Source: Planctomycetota bacterium
GTDB taxonomy: Bacteria > Planctomycetota > Phycisphaerae > UBA1845
Length of the DNA stretch: 64,000 bases
Direction: 5' to 3'
Assembly: GCA_024280855.1 (NCBI GenBank)
Contig: JAJRPG010000068.1
Location: 1 to 64,000, forward strand
The notes beneath the pieces were generated by a model. The model did no database searches. It saw only the letters and a list, made by a program, of their open reading frames with translations, and had not been told where the DNA came from. Below, piece after piece: positions 45,118-52,872 of this stretch. Position 1 is the first letter of the stretch, and every line of letters starts with the position of its first letter. A program made the position numbers and the translations under genes.

Positions 45118-46190
45118 ATTCTATCCAACGCGTATTAGCCTCCCTTACCTTCGGTAAATCCGAGCATGGATTGCCCGACCGTATACCCACATTTCCCGTA
45201 CCTCTCATGCAAGGCGCACTCGTATACAAATGCACCGTAGCGGAGTACTTCGCGATGCCAGCGACAAAAATCGCTGAAGCCCAAGTACAAATTAACCAAA
45301 TGTACGACGGTATTCCAGACGGTGTAGCTGGCATCCCCAACGTCATTCAAGACGTGACGGCTTTCGGTCTAGGCTTGAAATACCATTATCAAAACAGCAC
45401 GCCCGCCGTTGACGGCATGTGCATACATAATTTCGACGACATCCAATCGCTGCCAACGCCATCTTATGAAAAATCCCCTACGCTACGAAAAACGTGCGAT
45501 ATTATTTCCACACTAGCTTCAGGCATTGGTAAAGAAAAAGTCGTCATAGGCGCAGCTATCGCACCATTCTCGTTGCCCAGCATGATTATGGGCACGTCAA
45601 AATGGATGCGACTTTTATTTACACCCAAATTGCGTGATCGGCACTTCCACCGCATCATGGGCATATGCAAAACTTTCGTGATTGAATGGGCTAATGCACA
45701 GCTTCAAGCCGGCGCTCACGTCGTCATCCTGGCAGACGGGATGGCCTCGGCGACCATGTTGCCCCGAAACATGTTCCAACGATACGCACTACCTGTCATC
45801 AAGGACACCATCGCAGCCATCAACGGCATGGTCGCCTACGAAGCGGTTGGTTGTATTGAACCGTTTATAGATTGCTTTAGCGATGCTGGGGCGATAGCTA
45901 TGTTAATCGGCGAGGAAGATGATATTGGCAAATGTAAGCAAGCGCTTCAGGGGAAAGTCGGTGTCATTGGCAATGTCAATAATATGAAAATGCGACGATG
46001 GTCTCCTGCCCGCATCGAATTGCAAGCCAAATCTGCCATTCGACAGGGCAAGCCGGGCTATGGATTTATCCTGGCGAACCAAGGGCCTGAAATTCCGTTT
46101 GATGTGAGCCTGGAAGGCATCGGCGCACTCATTCGTTCCGTTGAAAAATACGGACGATACGAGCCAGCCGCCGAACTTGCATTAGCGTAA
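45114..46190 (+). CDS. UroD/MtaA-fold protein with apparently lost zinc ligands
   Basis: 358 residues of the uroporphyrinogen-decarboxylase superfamily, which includes corrinoid-dependent methyltransferases such as MtaA and MtbA. Overall order fits: an early PVPLMQGA, the middle [26 protein letters not shown] and the closing [21 protein letters not shown]. In MtaA/MtbA types a His-x-Cys motif before the ...DAGA helix and a later Cys bind zinc and activate a thiol. Aligned by eye, these positions here are Glu, Val and Gly, so it may not be a classical thiol methyltransferase. It overlaps the MCP-cobalamin gene by 4 bases and probably binds it. Its own end overlaps the convergent protease-like gene by 9 bases. 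Confidence 0.8.
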   Translation: MNSIQRVLASLTFGKSEHGLPDRIPTFPVPLMQGALVYKCTVAEYFAMPATKIAEAQVQINQMYDGIPDGVAGIPNVIQDVTAFGLGLKYHYQNSTPAVDGMCIHNFDDIQSLPTPSYEKSPTLRKTCDIISTLASGIGKEKVVIGAAIAPFSLPSMIMGTSKWMRLLFTPKLRDRHFHRIMGICKTFVIEWANAQLQAGAHVVILADGMASATMLPRNMFQRYALPVIKDTIAAINGMVAYEAVGCIEPFIDCFSDAGAIAMLIGEEDDIGKCKQALQGKVGVIGNVNNMKMRRWSPARIELQAKSAIRQGKPGYGFILANQGPEIPFDVSLEGIGALIRSVEKYGRYEPAAELALA

Positions 46191-47066
46191 GCGAATCATC
46201 GTTGACTTTGCAGACTGTGAATCAGCACTATTTATCACTGGGCTAATCGATTTGGCGCGGCCCTGATTCTCTGTGCGTGGTAAAACCGTAAATCTACCGC
46301 CTTCGCCGTTAAAATCGAAATACCATTGCCCACCCCATACGGACATCACGTCCAGACCGATAATAATATCTGGTAGAGCTTCATTATCAAACAAATTAGC
46401 GGTGAGTTTAACGCCGCCTAATTGACTTTGGCTGATCGTAACTTCAATCGCGCTCGACTGCTGATTGACAAAATTCTCAACAAATGCGCTTTGAATGATA
46501 GTTCTCGTAGCACCAGTATCAACCAAGGCCGTAGCCGGTATTGCCCGGCCATTGATGTCCACAACGACCCGAAGGAACGCAGCATCAAACCCCACCAGCG
46601 CCTCTGGCGTATTCGTAAAAGGTATACTGACACCAACCGACGGAGCATCATCCAGAAACGCCGCCTGGCGCGTATCAAAATCCAGGGCTAGCACCAAGCC
46701 CGTCTTGCGAAAGAACTCAAACCCCAGGCCATTACAATCGCAGGTGGAAATCCCGACGATAGCCCCATTAGCTACTGCACCGATAGCCCCTGTCGCGTAG
46801 TTGAATGGCCCGACCACCTCTACACGTTCCTGCCCGCGAAAAGTGATGACGTCCACTTCGTCCAGGACGGGCAAATCGTAGGTATGGCGAAGCAAAATTT
46901 CGTACCCCCCGCCCGTATCGATAATCGCTGACGCGACCTCTTCTTTTTCGATAATTAGAGGGGCAAGAAATCGGAATTCGCTGGGATCGCGCAATTCAAC
47001 GCCGCACCCATTTTGAAGTGAGAATACAACGCAGATGGTTGTGTATATCGCCAGCCTTGAAGTCAT
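46182..47066 (-). CDS. Two-lobed aspartyl-protease-like lipoprotein
   Basis: 294 residues with a lipobox SLQNGC (Cys21). Two lobes each have the aspartyl protease Asp-Thr-Gly: D50-T51-G52 (SAIIDTGGGY) and D183-T184-G185 (ALVDTGATRT). Each is followed by a late hydrophobic closing motif of the retropepsin type: GFEFFRKTGLVLALDFD (115-131) and IIIGLDVMSVWGGQWYFDFN (234-253). Bacterial members usually have one such lobe and dimerise; a single chain with two intact lobes is like eukaryotic pepsins. It should face the periplasm or surface; substrates unknown. It overlaps the tail of the UroD-like gene. Confidence 0.78.
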   Translation of the reverse strand: MTSRLAIYTTICVVFSLQNGCGVELRDPSEFRFLAPLIIEKEEVASAIIDTGGGYEILLRHTYDLPVLDEVDVITFRGQERVEVVGPFNYATGAIGAVANGAIVGISTCDCNGLGFEFFRKTGLVLALDFDTRQAAFLDDAPSVGVSIPFTNTPEALVGFDAAFLRVVVDINGRAIPATALVDTGATRTIIQSAFVENFVNQQSSAIEVTISQSQLGGVKLTANLFDNEALPDIIIGLDVMSVWGGQWYFDFNGEGGRFTVLPRTENQGRAKSISPVINSADSQSAKSTMIRLR

Positions 47067-47329
47067 GCTTCAGCCTTCCAATGTAGCCCAAAGTAAACGT
47101 ATGCGTCAGCGAGTGTCCTGACCAATGACGCTAAAATAATGCCTGATGCGTCAGAAACCTCGCGCGCAGTTCTGTCAGTAGATTCGGCGAATTTTGAGGA
47201 TGAATATAGAAAAATACGTCCATAGCGCGTAATCAGGGGAAATCGGTTAGGATTCCCACGACCATGAAAGGCTGTCATGGTAGACATCCTGCCGTAAGGG
47301 AAAAAAGTTATATAATGGACACCAACCAT
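47063..47329 (-). CDS. Possible small protein upstream of the protease-like lipoprotein
   Basis: An 88-residue frame whose TGA overlaps the next ATG by 4 bases (coupling pattern), with a weak GGGA site before ATG 47329. No domain or signal peptide is recognised. Starts at 47287 or 47278 are possible. The coupling is the only real argument for it; it may be chance. Confidence 0.25.
   Translation of the reverse strand: MVGVHYITFFPYGRMSTMTAFHGRGNPNRFPLITRYGRIFLYSSSKFAESTDRTAREVSDASGIILASLVRTLADAYVYFGLHWKAEA
47311..47316 (+). promoter_or_regulatory. Candidate -10 box for the LPP20-like operon
   Basis: TATAAT at 47311-47316 in an A-rich context, about 90 bases before the LPP20-like start; no good -35 lies 16-18 bases upstream. 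The rest of the 47067-47406 gap shows only the doubtful minus-strand ORF described above. Confidence 0.25.
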
Positions 47330-47406
47330 CTGAATTCCCGGGTGTCTAATCAGGCGTGGATGAGCGAAATTTCAGTACCGAAGTGAATAAATATAGGAGT
47401 AGTGTA

Positions 47407-48732
47407 ATGAAAAGAGCGTATCGATGTTTGGCGATAGTTGTGGTCATTGGTTGCCAGCTGAATTTTGCGAGTATGGCGGTGGGGCAGATTTCGGCAGCTC
47501 AAAACAAGCTGCTTGCGAAGCGGGCGGCGGAGGCAGACGGCTATCGTAAGTTGGCTGAAACGGTCTACGGTGTGCAATTAAACTCAGATACTTATGTGCG
47601 TGATTTCGTGACCGAATCAGATGAAATTCGCACCGCGATGAGCCATTACATCAAAGGAATCCGCTTTGGTACGCCTCGCTATTACGATGACGGGGTCTGT
47701 GAGCTTGATGCCGAAGTGACCGTCTCCAAGTTGATTACCCACCTCAAAGAAGTTCACAAAACGTATTATCGCGGCAACCATATTTCTACAACAGATATTG
47801 AAAACGTAACTCAATACCTCAAGAAAGACGTTATTCGCGTAACAGGCATGGGCGCACCTCGGCCTGAGTTGCCACCAGGACTCCCAGAAGGCATCGAAGA
47901 AATTCTCACGCCATTGCCACCAGGCGTTTCGGCGTCGCGGATGTCGGTTCCTGCGATTTGGAAGACTATCCCCCCCCAAGCAAGACTCATGGCTATTCGG
48001 GCCGCCCGCGTCGATGCGATGCGACGCCTGCTGGAAGAAATCAAAGGCTTGCGATTGAATTCGAGTACGCTAGTACGAGATTTCATGACAGAATTTGATG
48101 AAATCAGCGCCAATGCCAGTGGCTTGGTTATTGGTGCGACTGAGGTGAGTACTTACCTGCATAATGACGAACTCATCGCTGAAGTTGTGATGGAAGTCCC
48201 CCTGTCCAAAGTTGTCACTCGTATCTCAGAATTGCACAAGCAGCATTACCACGGCAGTCATGTAAACACTCAAGATATTGTGAACATCAAGAAAAATGTA
48301 GTGCGGACTTCTGTTCGTGCAACTGGTTCGGGCGTGGCACCTAGTCGTTTCCAGGCGAAAGCTGTTCAGGCGGGCTACGAATCGCCTAGTTGGATGGCCA
48401 CGCGAATCGAAGTTTATGGCGAGGGAACAGACCCTCAAATCGGCAGCTCTGCCCAAGGTCGCCTCAAGGCCGCTCGCGCAGCCACTATAGATGGTTATAG
48501 AAAACTAGCGGAGAATGTATACGGGTTGAGTATAAATTCCAGCACGACTGTGCGGGATTTCATACTTGAATATGATGATATTTCAACGCAGCTAGACGCT
48601 GTCATACGCGGTGCAACTTCTGACGAAGCCGTATTCGAGAGCGGTATAGCGCGTGTGAAAGTTTCGATGCCAGCGGCTGAGGTTTGGACGGTTGTACATC
48701 AGCAAAAACTGATAATTTCTCGACGTGGGTAG
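47407..48732 (+). CDS. Secreted protein with three LPP20-like repeats
   Basis: I start at ATG 47407 (TAGGAG upstream; signal peptide MKRAYRC...FASMAVGQ); an earlier in-frame start at 47356 lacks these. The 441-residue product has three copies of an LPP20-like unit: AAQNKLLAKRAAEADGYRKLAETVYGVQLNSDTYVRDF, AIRAARVDAMRRLLEEIKGLRLNSSTLVRDF and RLKAARAATIDGYRKLAENVYGLSINSSTTVRDF, each ending in a short beta part. LPP20 proteins and the Vibrio FlgP protein are outer-membrane lipoproteins of cell-surface or flagellar rings. Here no lipobox is seen. The next two genes, a small lipoprotein and an FlgT-like protein, suggest an envelope complex. Confidence 0.75.
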   Translation: MKRAYRCLAIVVVIGCQLNFASMAVGQISAAQNKLLAKRAAEADGYRKLAETVYGVQLNSDTYVRDFVTESDEIRTAMSHYIKGIRFGTPRYYDDGVCELDAEVTVSKLITHLKEVHKTYYRGNHISTTDIENVTQYLKKDVIRVTGMGAPRPELPPGLPEGIEEILTPLPPGVSASRMSVPAIWKTIPPQARLMAIRAARVDAMRRLLEEIKGLRLNSSTLVRDFMTEFDEISANASGLVIGATEVSTYLHNDELIAEVVMEVPLSKVVTRISELHKQHYHGSHVNTQDIVNIKKNVVRTSVRATGSGVAPSRFQAKAVQAGYESPSWMATRIEVYGEGTDPQIGSSAQGRLKAARAATIDGYRKLAENVYGLSINSSTTVRDFILEYDDISTQLDAVIRGATSDEAVFESGIARVKVSMPAAEVWTVVHQQKLIISRRG

Positions 48733-48767
48733 ACATTGGTTAATCTAAATATTTAAGGAGTGTTGTC

Positions 48768-48989
48768 ATGATAAAAAGAAATGGTTTACTCAGAACATCA
48801 ACGTTATTCGTATTGGGCTTTGGCTTGGGTTGCGTATTATTGGGGTGCGAAACTTCCTCCCATACAACGGTGCGCACTTTTGAATACACCAATGAGCCGG
48901 TGAAAACACAAGAGCCTGTGGATATGTCGTCTGGTGAATATCGGATGGAATCCCCTGGCAAAATGGTGGTGGACCCGAGTCGCCACTAA
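48768..48989 (+). CDS. Small lipoprotein
   Basis: 73 residues with AAGGAG upstream and a lipobox LLGC (about residue 26) after a basic start and a hydrophobic stretch FVLGFGLGCVL. The mature part is only about 45 residues, rich in Thr, Ser and Glu. It sits 35 bases after the triple LPP20-like gene and 163 bases before the FlgT-like gene, in the same direction. Its role is unknown; small lipoproteins of this kind may assist outer-membrane ring assembly. Confidence 0.65.
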   Translation: MIKRNGLLRTSTLFVLGFGLGCVLLGCETSSHTTVRTFEYTNEPVKTQEPVDMSSGEYRMESPGKMVVDPSRH

Positions 48990-49079
48990 TCATGGATGAA
49001 GTTGCACATAGCTTTTCAACTCGACTTACAAAGTGATTGAGTGAAAGCTGCTCAGGTATTGGGACATCCCGTCAAAACT

Positions 49080-49102
49080 GGATTCCCGCCTGCGCGGGAA
49101 TG
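49080..49102. repeat. Second copy of the REP-like arm
   Basis: 23 of 24 bases match the right arm of the element at 11555-11578, on the same strand orientation; the last base differs. It includes the internal palindrome CCCGC-CTGC-GCGGG. It lies 50 bases before the FlgT-like start, so it is in or near that gene's leader. Confidence 0.7.
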
Positions 49103-49152
49103 GCTGCCTGGTAGCATTAGCAGAAAAAGTTTATACGGAGATGAATTACATA

Positions 49153-50298
49153 ATGTACTGTTTGAAACGCTTCACGATAGTCCAACTAAGTTTGATTTTG
49201 TTTCTAGGCCAGGCGGCGTTTGCGACAAGCGACGGCGTGTGGGTCGAAGACAAAGGCACTGGCATCACTGAAGAGGCTGCGATGCGGGACGCTATGCGAA
49301 ACGCCCTGGGCCAAGGTGCGGGGCTGGAGATAAGCTCGCATTCTCGAACTGAAAATTTTGAATTGATTCGAGATGCGGTTTACGCACGGGCTGATGGTTT
49401 GGTTAGCCAGGTCAAACCGCTAGGCTGTAAACCGGCAGTCGGCGGCTTGGTATCATGCCGCATTCGAGCTTTCGTTAGAGGGGCAGATGTAAAAGCTTCT
49501 TGGGGAGAAATACAAAACGTCCTCGATCAAATTGGTAGGCCTAGCATTATGGTCTATATCAAAGAAACGATCGACGGCTTGCCGCAAGAGAGTAGCATAT
49601 TGGAAACGCACATCGAAAACCGCTTCACCCAAATGGGATTCGATCTTTATGCGCGTACCCAACTAAAAGCTATAGAAAAAAAGGAAATGGATGACGCGGC
49701 GATCAGCAACAATGTTTCCAAGATGCAGGCCATCGCCAAGAATTTTAATGCGCAGATTTTCATCACCGGCCATGCCAATACCAATGCTGCAGGCTCGAAA
49801 GTTTTGGCTGGGCAAAGGACGGCGATGTATAATGCGGATGGCGTGCTAAAAATGTACTACACTGATACGGGAAAGCTCATCACCTCTGAACCTTTAACCA
49901 ACTGTCGAGGAGGCGTACGCACCGATTTCGCCGGTTCCGCTCAAGGAGGCAGAAAGGCGCTACTCAATTGCGGCGTGGAGTTAGCTGAAAATCTGTATTG
50001 GAGTGCGATGAAAAGCTGGTCCACGCAAATCTCCTATGGCGGGACTATTGTGCTTGAAGTTGAAGGCATTTCAGCAGTCGAGGCTATCAAGATCAAGAAA
50101 AATCTTATGTCAGCTGCTTTGGGAAAAATCCAAAGCATCAACAAATCCTTCTCCAAACGAATAGGTACATTTCGTATTAAAACGACATTGTCCTCAGACG
50201 ATTTGATCGAAATTCTTTCAGAGGGGTACTTCGTGAATATTCTGGAAGTCATGGATCAGCAGATGGGGAGAATCCAGGCCGTCCACGTTGATGATTAA
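49153..50298 (+). CDS. Secreted protein with FlgT-N-like and TolB-N/CsgG-like domains
   Basis: About 381 residues from ATG 49153 with signal peptide MYCLKRFTIVQLSLILFLGQAAFA; ATG 49141 is also in frame but touches the GGAG with no spacing. Residues about 28-115 follow the FlgT-N / LPP20-like pattern (GTGITEEAAMRDAMRNALGQGAGLEIS). The middle (about 130-270) resembles a lipoprotein/TolB-N fold seen in LpoB and FlgT middle domains (IMVYIKETIDGL, NAQIFITGHANT). The last part (about 285-380) is alpha/beta with no clear match. FlgT in Vibrio forms the H ring of the flagellum; a similar envelope-ring role is possible. No other flagellar genes are here. Confidence 0.68.
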   Translation: MYCLKRFTIVQLSLILFLGQAAFATSDGVWVEDKGTGITEEAAMRDAMRNALGQGAGLEISSHSRTENFELIRDAVYARADGLVSQVKPLGCKPAVGGLVSCRIRAFVRGADVKASWGEIQNVLDQIGRPSIMVYIKETIDGLPQESSILETHIENRFTQMGFDLYARTQLKAIEKKEMDDAAISNNVSKMQAIAKNFNAQIFITGHANTNAAGSKVLAGQRTAMYNADGVLKMYYTDTGKLITSEPLTNCRGGVRTDFAGSAQGGRKALLNCGVELAENLYWSAMKSWSTQISYGGTIVLEVEGISAVEAIKIKKNLMSAALGKIQSINKSFSKRIGTFRIKTTLSSDDLIEILSEGYFVNILEVMDQQMGRIQAVHVDD

Positions 50299-50329
50299 GT
50301 TGCGATTGGAATTTCTGTCGTCGACGCCC

Positions 50330-50345
50330 GTAGGCTTGCGCCTAC
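50330..50345. other. Small hairpin after the FlgT-like gene
   Basis: GTAGGC-TTGC-GCCTAC, a perfect 6-bp stem, 32 bases after the stop. No T run. It may be part of a dispersed repeat or a weak end-of-transcript structure. Confidence 0.3.
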
Positions 50346-50504
50346 CGCTCTGGTTGAATGCCCCACTGTCGCTGGCACATTCACGAATGCACCGAATTCA
50401 TTGACTATTACCTAACCTTTGACGTAACGCCGCGATTGCGGTTACAGTGCCCCGTCGTCCGCTGAGATTTGGGCGATTAGGCAGTCATTAGGGACGGTTT
50501 TGCG

Positions 50505-50981
50505 ATGATAAACGAAATATCCGGACAACTTGAAGCTAAGGGCAAACGCTTTGCTATCGTAGTCAGTCGATTCAATGACTTCATCACAGCTAAGCTGCTG
50601 GACGGCGCGGTGGATGTACTCAAACGTCATGGCTGTGATGAGGAAATGATTACCTGTGTGCGCGTTCCAGGTGCTTTTGAAATTCCTTTTATCGCGTTAA
50701 GACTGGCTGAGTCTTCAGAATATGACGCCGTGATTTGTTTGGGCTGTGTGATAAGAGGGCAGACACCACATTTTGATTACGTCGCGGGCGAGGCGGCTAA
50801 AGGGATTGCACAAATTGCGATGGAAACCGGCGTCCCGGCTACTTTCGGAATCATCACCTCAGACACGCTCGAGCAAGCCATCGAACGTGCTGGTAGTAAA
50901 GCGGGCAACAAGGGCGCGGATGCGGCGTTGTCAGCTATTGAACTTGTCAATCTTATTCAACAGTTGCCAGCAGAATTATAA
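50505..50981 (+). CDS. ribH: 6,7-dimethyl-8-ribityllumazine synthase
   Basis: 158 residues, the family's usual size. Key parts: [10 protein letters not shown] (ligand loop), [26 protein letters not shown] with the catalytic-loop His, then [29 protein letters not shown]. It condenses the ribityl-pyrimidine with dihydroxybutanone phosphate in riboflavin synthesis, probably as a 60-mer or pentamer. It heads the ribH-nusB-ftsY run; nusB starts 6 bases later. Other rib genes are not in the window. Confidence 0.95.
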   Translation: MINEISGQLEAKGKRFAIVVSRFNDFITAKLLDGAVDVLKRHGCDEEMITCVRVPGAFEIPFIALRLAESSEYDAVICLGCVIRGQTPHFDYVAGEAAKGIAQIAMETGVPATFGIITSDTLEQAIERAGSKAGNKGADAALSAIELVNLIQQLPAEL

Positions 50982-50987
50982 ACCATT

Positions 50988-51419
50988 ATGGCTATTGACA
51001 CCTCGAAGCGCCGCGAAGCGCGAATACTTGCGATGCAATCACTCTGTCAGTGGGATGCACAGCCTGATGACCGCGATGCCTTGCTTGCGGAATATCTACT
51101 GTCACGAACTGATGATGAACAGATCATTGGCTATGCGCAGAAGTTGACGAAGGCAGTGTGGCAATTTCAAACCGACATCGACGCACTTATTTCAAAGTCG
51201 TGCCAGGGTTGGACAATTTCGCGCATTGCACTGGTAGAAAGAAATATCCTCCGTGTAGCAGCCGCTGAATTAAAGCTGGAAGAGACGCCGCACAAAGTCG
51301 TTATCAACGAAGCCATTGAAATTGGTCGCAGTTTCGGGGGGAAAGATTCGCCGGGCTTTGTGAACGGGGTGTTGGATGAGGTCTACCGGCGCATGTCGGA
51401 TAAGGGCGGGGAAAAATAG
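50988..51419 (+). CDS. nusB: Transcription antitermination factor NusB
   Basis: 143 residues with the NusB pattern: RREARILAMQSLCQWDAQ (RNA-binding N-terminus) and ISRIALVERNILRVAAAELK, VVINEAIEIGRSFGGKDSPGFVNGVLDEV. It binds BoxA RNA with NusE to stop premature ending of rRNA transcription. ribH-nusB linkage is widespread in bacteria. ftsY starts 2 bases after its stop. Confidence 0.95.
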   Translation: MAIDTSKRREARILAMQSLCQWDAQPDDRDALLAEYLLSRTDDEQIIGYAQKLTKAVWQFQTDIDALISKSCQGWTISRIALVERNILRVAAAELKLEETPHKVVINEAIEIGRSFGGKDSPGFVNGVLDEVYRRMSDKGGEK

Positions 51420-51421
51420 CT

Positions 51422-52336
51422 ATGGGTTTGTTCGATCGTTTTAAGAAGGGATTAGCTAAGACGCGGGAAAAAATTACGACTGGCTTTCGGTCAGTCCTGC
51501 GCCTTGGACAAAAAATAGATAAGGACACGCTAACACGCTTGGAAGAAGCCATGTTAGCCGCAGATTTTGGCCCGACCACGACCTCCAAACTAAGCGCTTT
51601 GATCTCAGCCGGGTGGAAAAACGGTACGATTACGCAAGAAGAAGAGATTAGCGAATATCTTCAAAATCATATCATCGAATTGTGGCCTGAAGCTGATCGA
51701 AAATTAAACGTCGCAGAGTCTGGTCCTACGGTGATTCTCGTCACTGGGATAAATGGCTCTGGAAAAACCACCAGCGTAGCTAAGTTAGCCCACTACTTAA
51801 CGCAGCAGGATAACAAGGTAATCCTCGGCGCGTGCGATACTTTTCGGGCGGCGGCGGTGGCCCAGCTAACCGTTTGGTCTGAACGAATTGGCGTGCAAAT
51901 TGTCAAGCATGACCAGGGCGCGGACCCTGGCGCGGTGGCTTACGATGCCTGCGAAGCGGCGGTAGCGCGTTCTGCGGATATTTTGCTATTAGACACGGCT
52001 GGCCGACTTCATACGCAGGACAATTTGATGCGTGAACTCGGTAAGATTCAAAAAGTTGTGCAGAGAAAAATCCCCGGCGCTCCGCACGAAGTCTTACTGG
52101 TACTAGACGCGACCATTGGCCAAAACGCGATTGTCCAGGCTCGTCAATTTTCACAGCATGTGGATGTGACTGGATTATTCTTAGCTAAGCTTGACGGCAG
52201 CGCGAAAGGTGGCGCGGTCGTGGGCATTCGGGACCAGCTTAACGTGCCCGTAAAATTCGTCGGCTTAGGCGAAACGCCAACAGATGTAGAGGTGTTTGAC
52301 CCGAAACTTTTCATTGAGGCTATGTTCACTGTATAA
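51422..52336 (+). CDS. ftsY: Signal recognition particle receptor FtsY
   Basis: 304 residues, the short form without the acidic A domain. The N domain (about 1-90) is followed by the GTPase domain with GINGSGKTTSVAKLA (G1, about 107-121), DTFRAAAVAQL, LLDTAGRLHT (G3) and AKLDGSAKGGA (G4). It docks ribosome-SRP complexes at the membrane. It is cotranscribed with nusB and ribH by position. Confidence 0.95.
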   Translation: MGLFDRFKKGLAKTREKITTGFRSVLRLGQKIDKDTLTRLEEAMLAADFGPTTTSKLSALISAGWKNGTITQEEEISEYLQNHIIELWPEADRKLNVAESGPTVILVTGINGSGKTTSVAKLAHYLTQQDNKVILGACDTFRAAAVAQLTVWSERIGVQIVKHDQGADPGAVAYDACEAAVARSADILLLDTAGRLHTQDNLMRELGKIQKVVQRKIPGAPHEVLLVLDATIGQNAIVQARQFSQHVDVTGLFLAKLDGSAKGGAVVGIRDQLNVPVKFVGLGETPTDVEVFDPKLFIEAMFTV

Positions 52337-52387
52337 TGTGGCTGTGGCTGTGCGAAACTTTTTAACATATATCAAGACATAATTGTT

Positions 52388-52837
52388 GTGTTATCTCATG
52401 ATGAATTAGATCGTTTGGTCGAGCAATCCGGCGATGGCGTCATCAAGAAATCCTTGTATTGCGCTCGCTGTGGCTATAACCTTCGCTTACTCCCCTATCG
52501 CTATAATTGCCCGGAATGTGGCAACCGCTATTACGCTCGCGCCCTCCGTCGCAAAGGCATTTTCATGGAAGACCGGGCCTATCTTCCTATAGCGGAGTGC
52601 CTATATGCGACCCTTTCCGGGACGATCGGTGTGGGCCTGTTACTTGTTTGCGATGGACAATGGTCGACGATGGTCGATGGCATGCGGTTGTTTATATATT
52701 GCCTAGTAACGGCCAGCCTTGTTTTATCGTATATAAATACGCGTCGAGTATTTCGACTTTTTCTCGAATATAAATCGCGCCATCGTGTAATCAAACACAT
52801 CACGGTCCAGCGCCGCGAAGAAGCCTTGCACGATTGA
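52388..52837 (+). CDS. Zinc-ribbon protein with two membrane segments
   Basis: 149 residues from a GTG start. The zinc ribbon is Cys25-x2-Cys28-GYNLRLLP...Cys41-x2-Cys44, a form common in planctomycete proteins (CxxCGYxLRGL...CPECG). Two hydrophobic segments follow (about 68-86 and 94-115), then a basic tail. No function is known. It overlaps by position with no other gene; addB starts 36 bases after its stop. I infer it is expressed with ftsY or addB. Confidence 0.75.
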   Translation: MLSHDELDRLVEQSGDGVIKKSLYCARCGYNLRLLPYRYNCPECGNRYYARALRRKGIFMEDRAYLPIAECLYATLSGTIGVGLLLVCDGQWSTMVDGMRLFIYCLVTASLVLSYINTRRVFRLFLEYKSRHRVIKHITVQRREEALHD

Positions 52838-52872
52838 CGTGCGATGGTGGTTATGATAACACGATTATCGCA

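Noticed and set aside
50299-50504. FMN riboswitch before ribH
   Set aside because: The conserved RFN elements are not visible; only a small hairpin is present.
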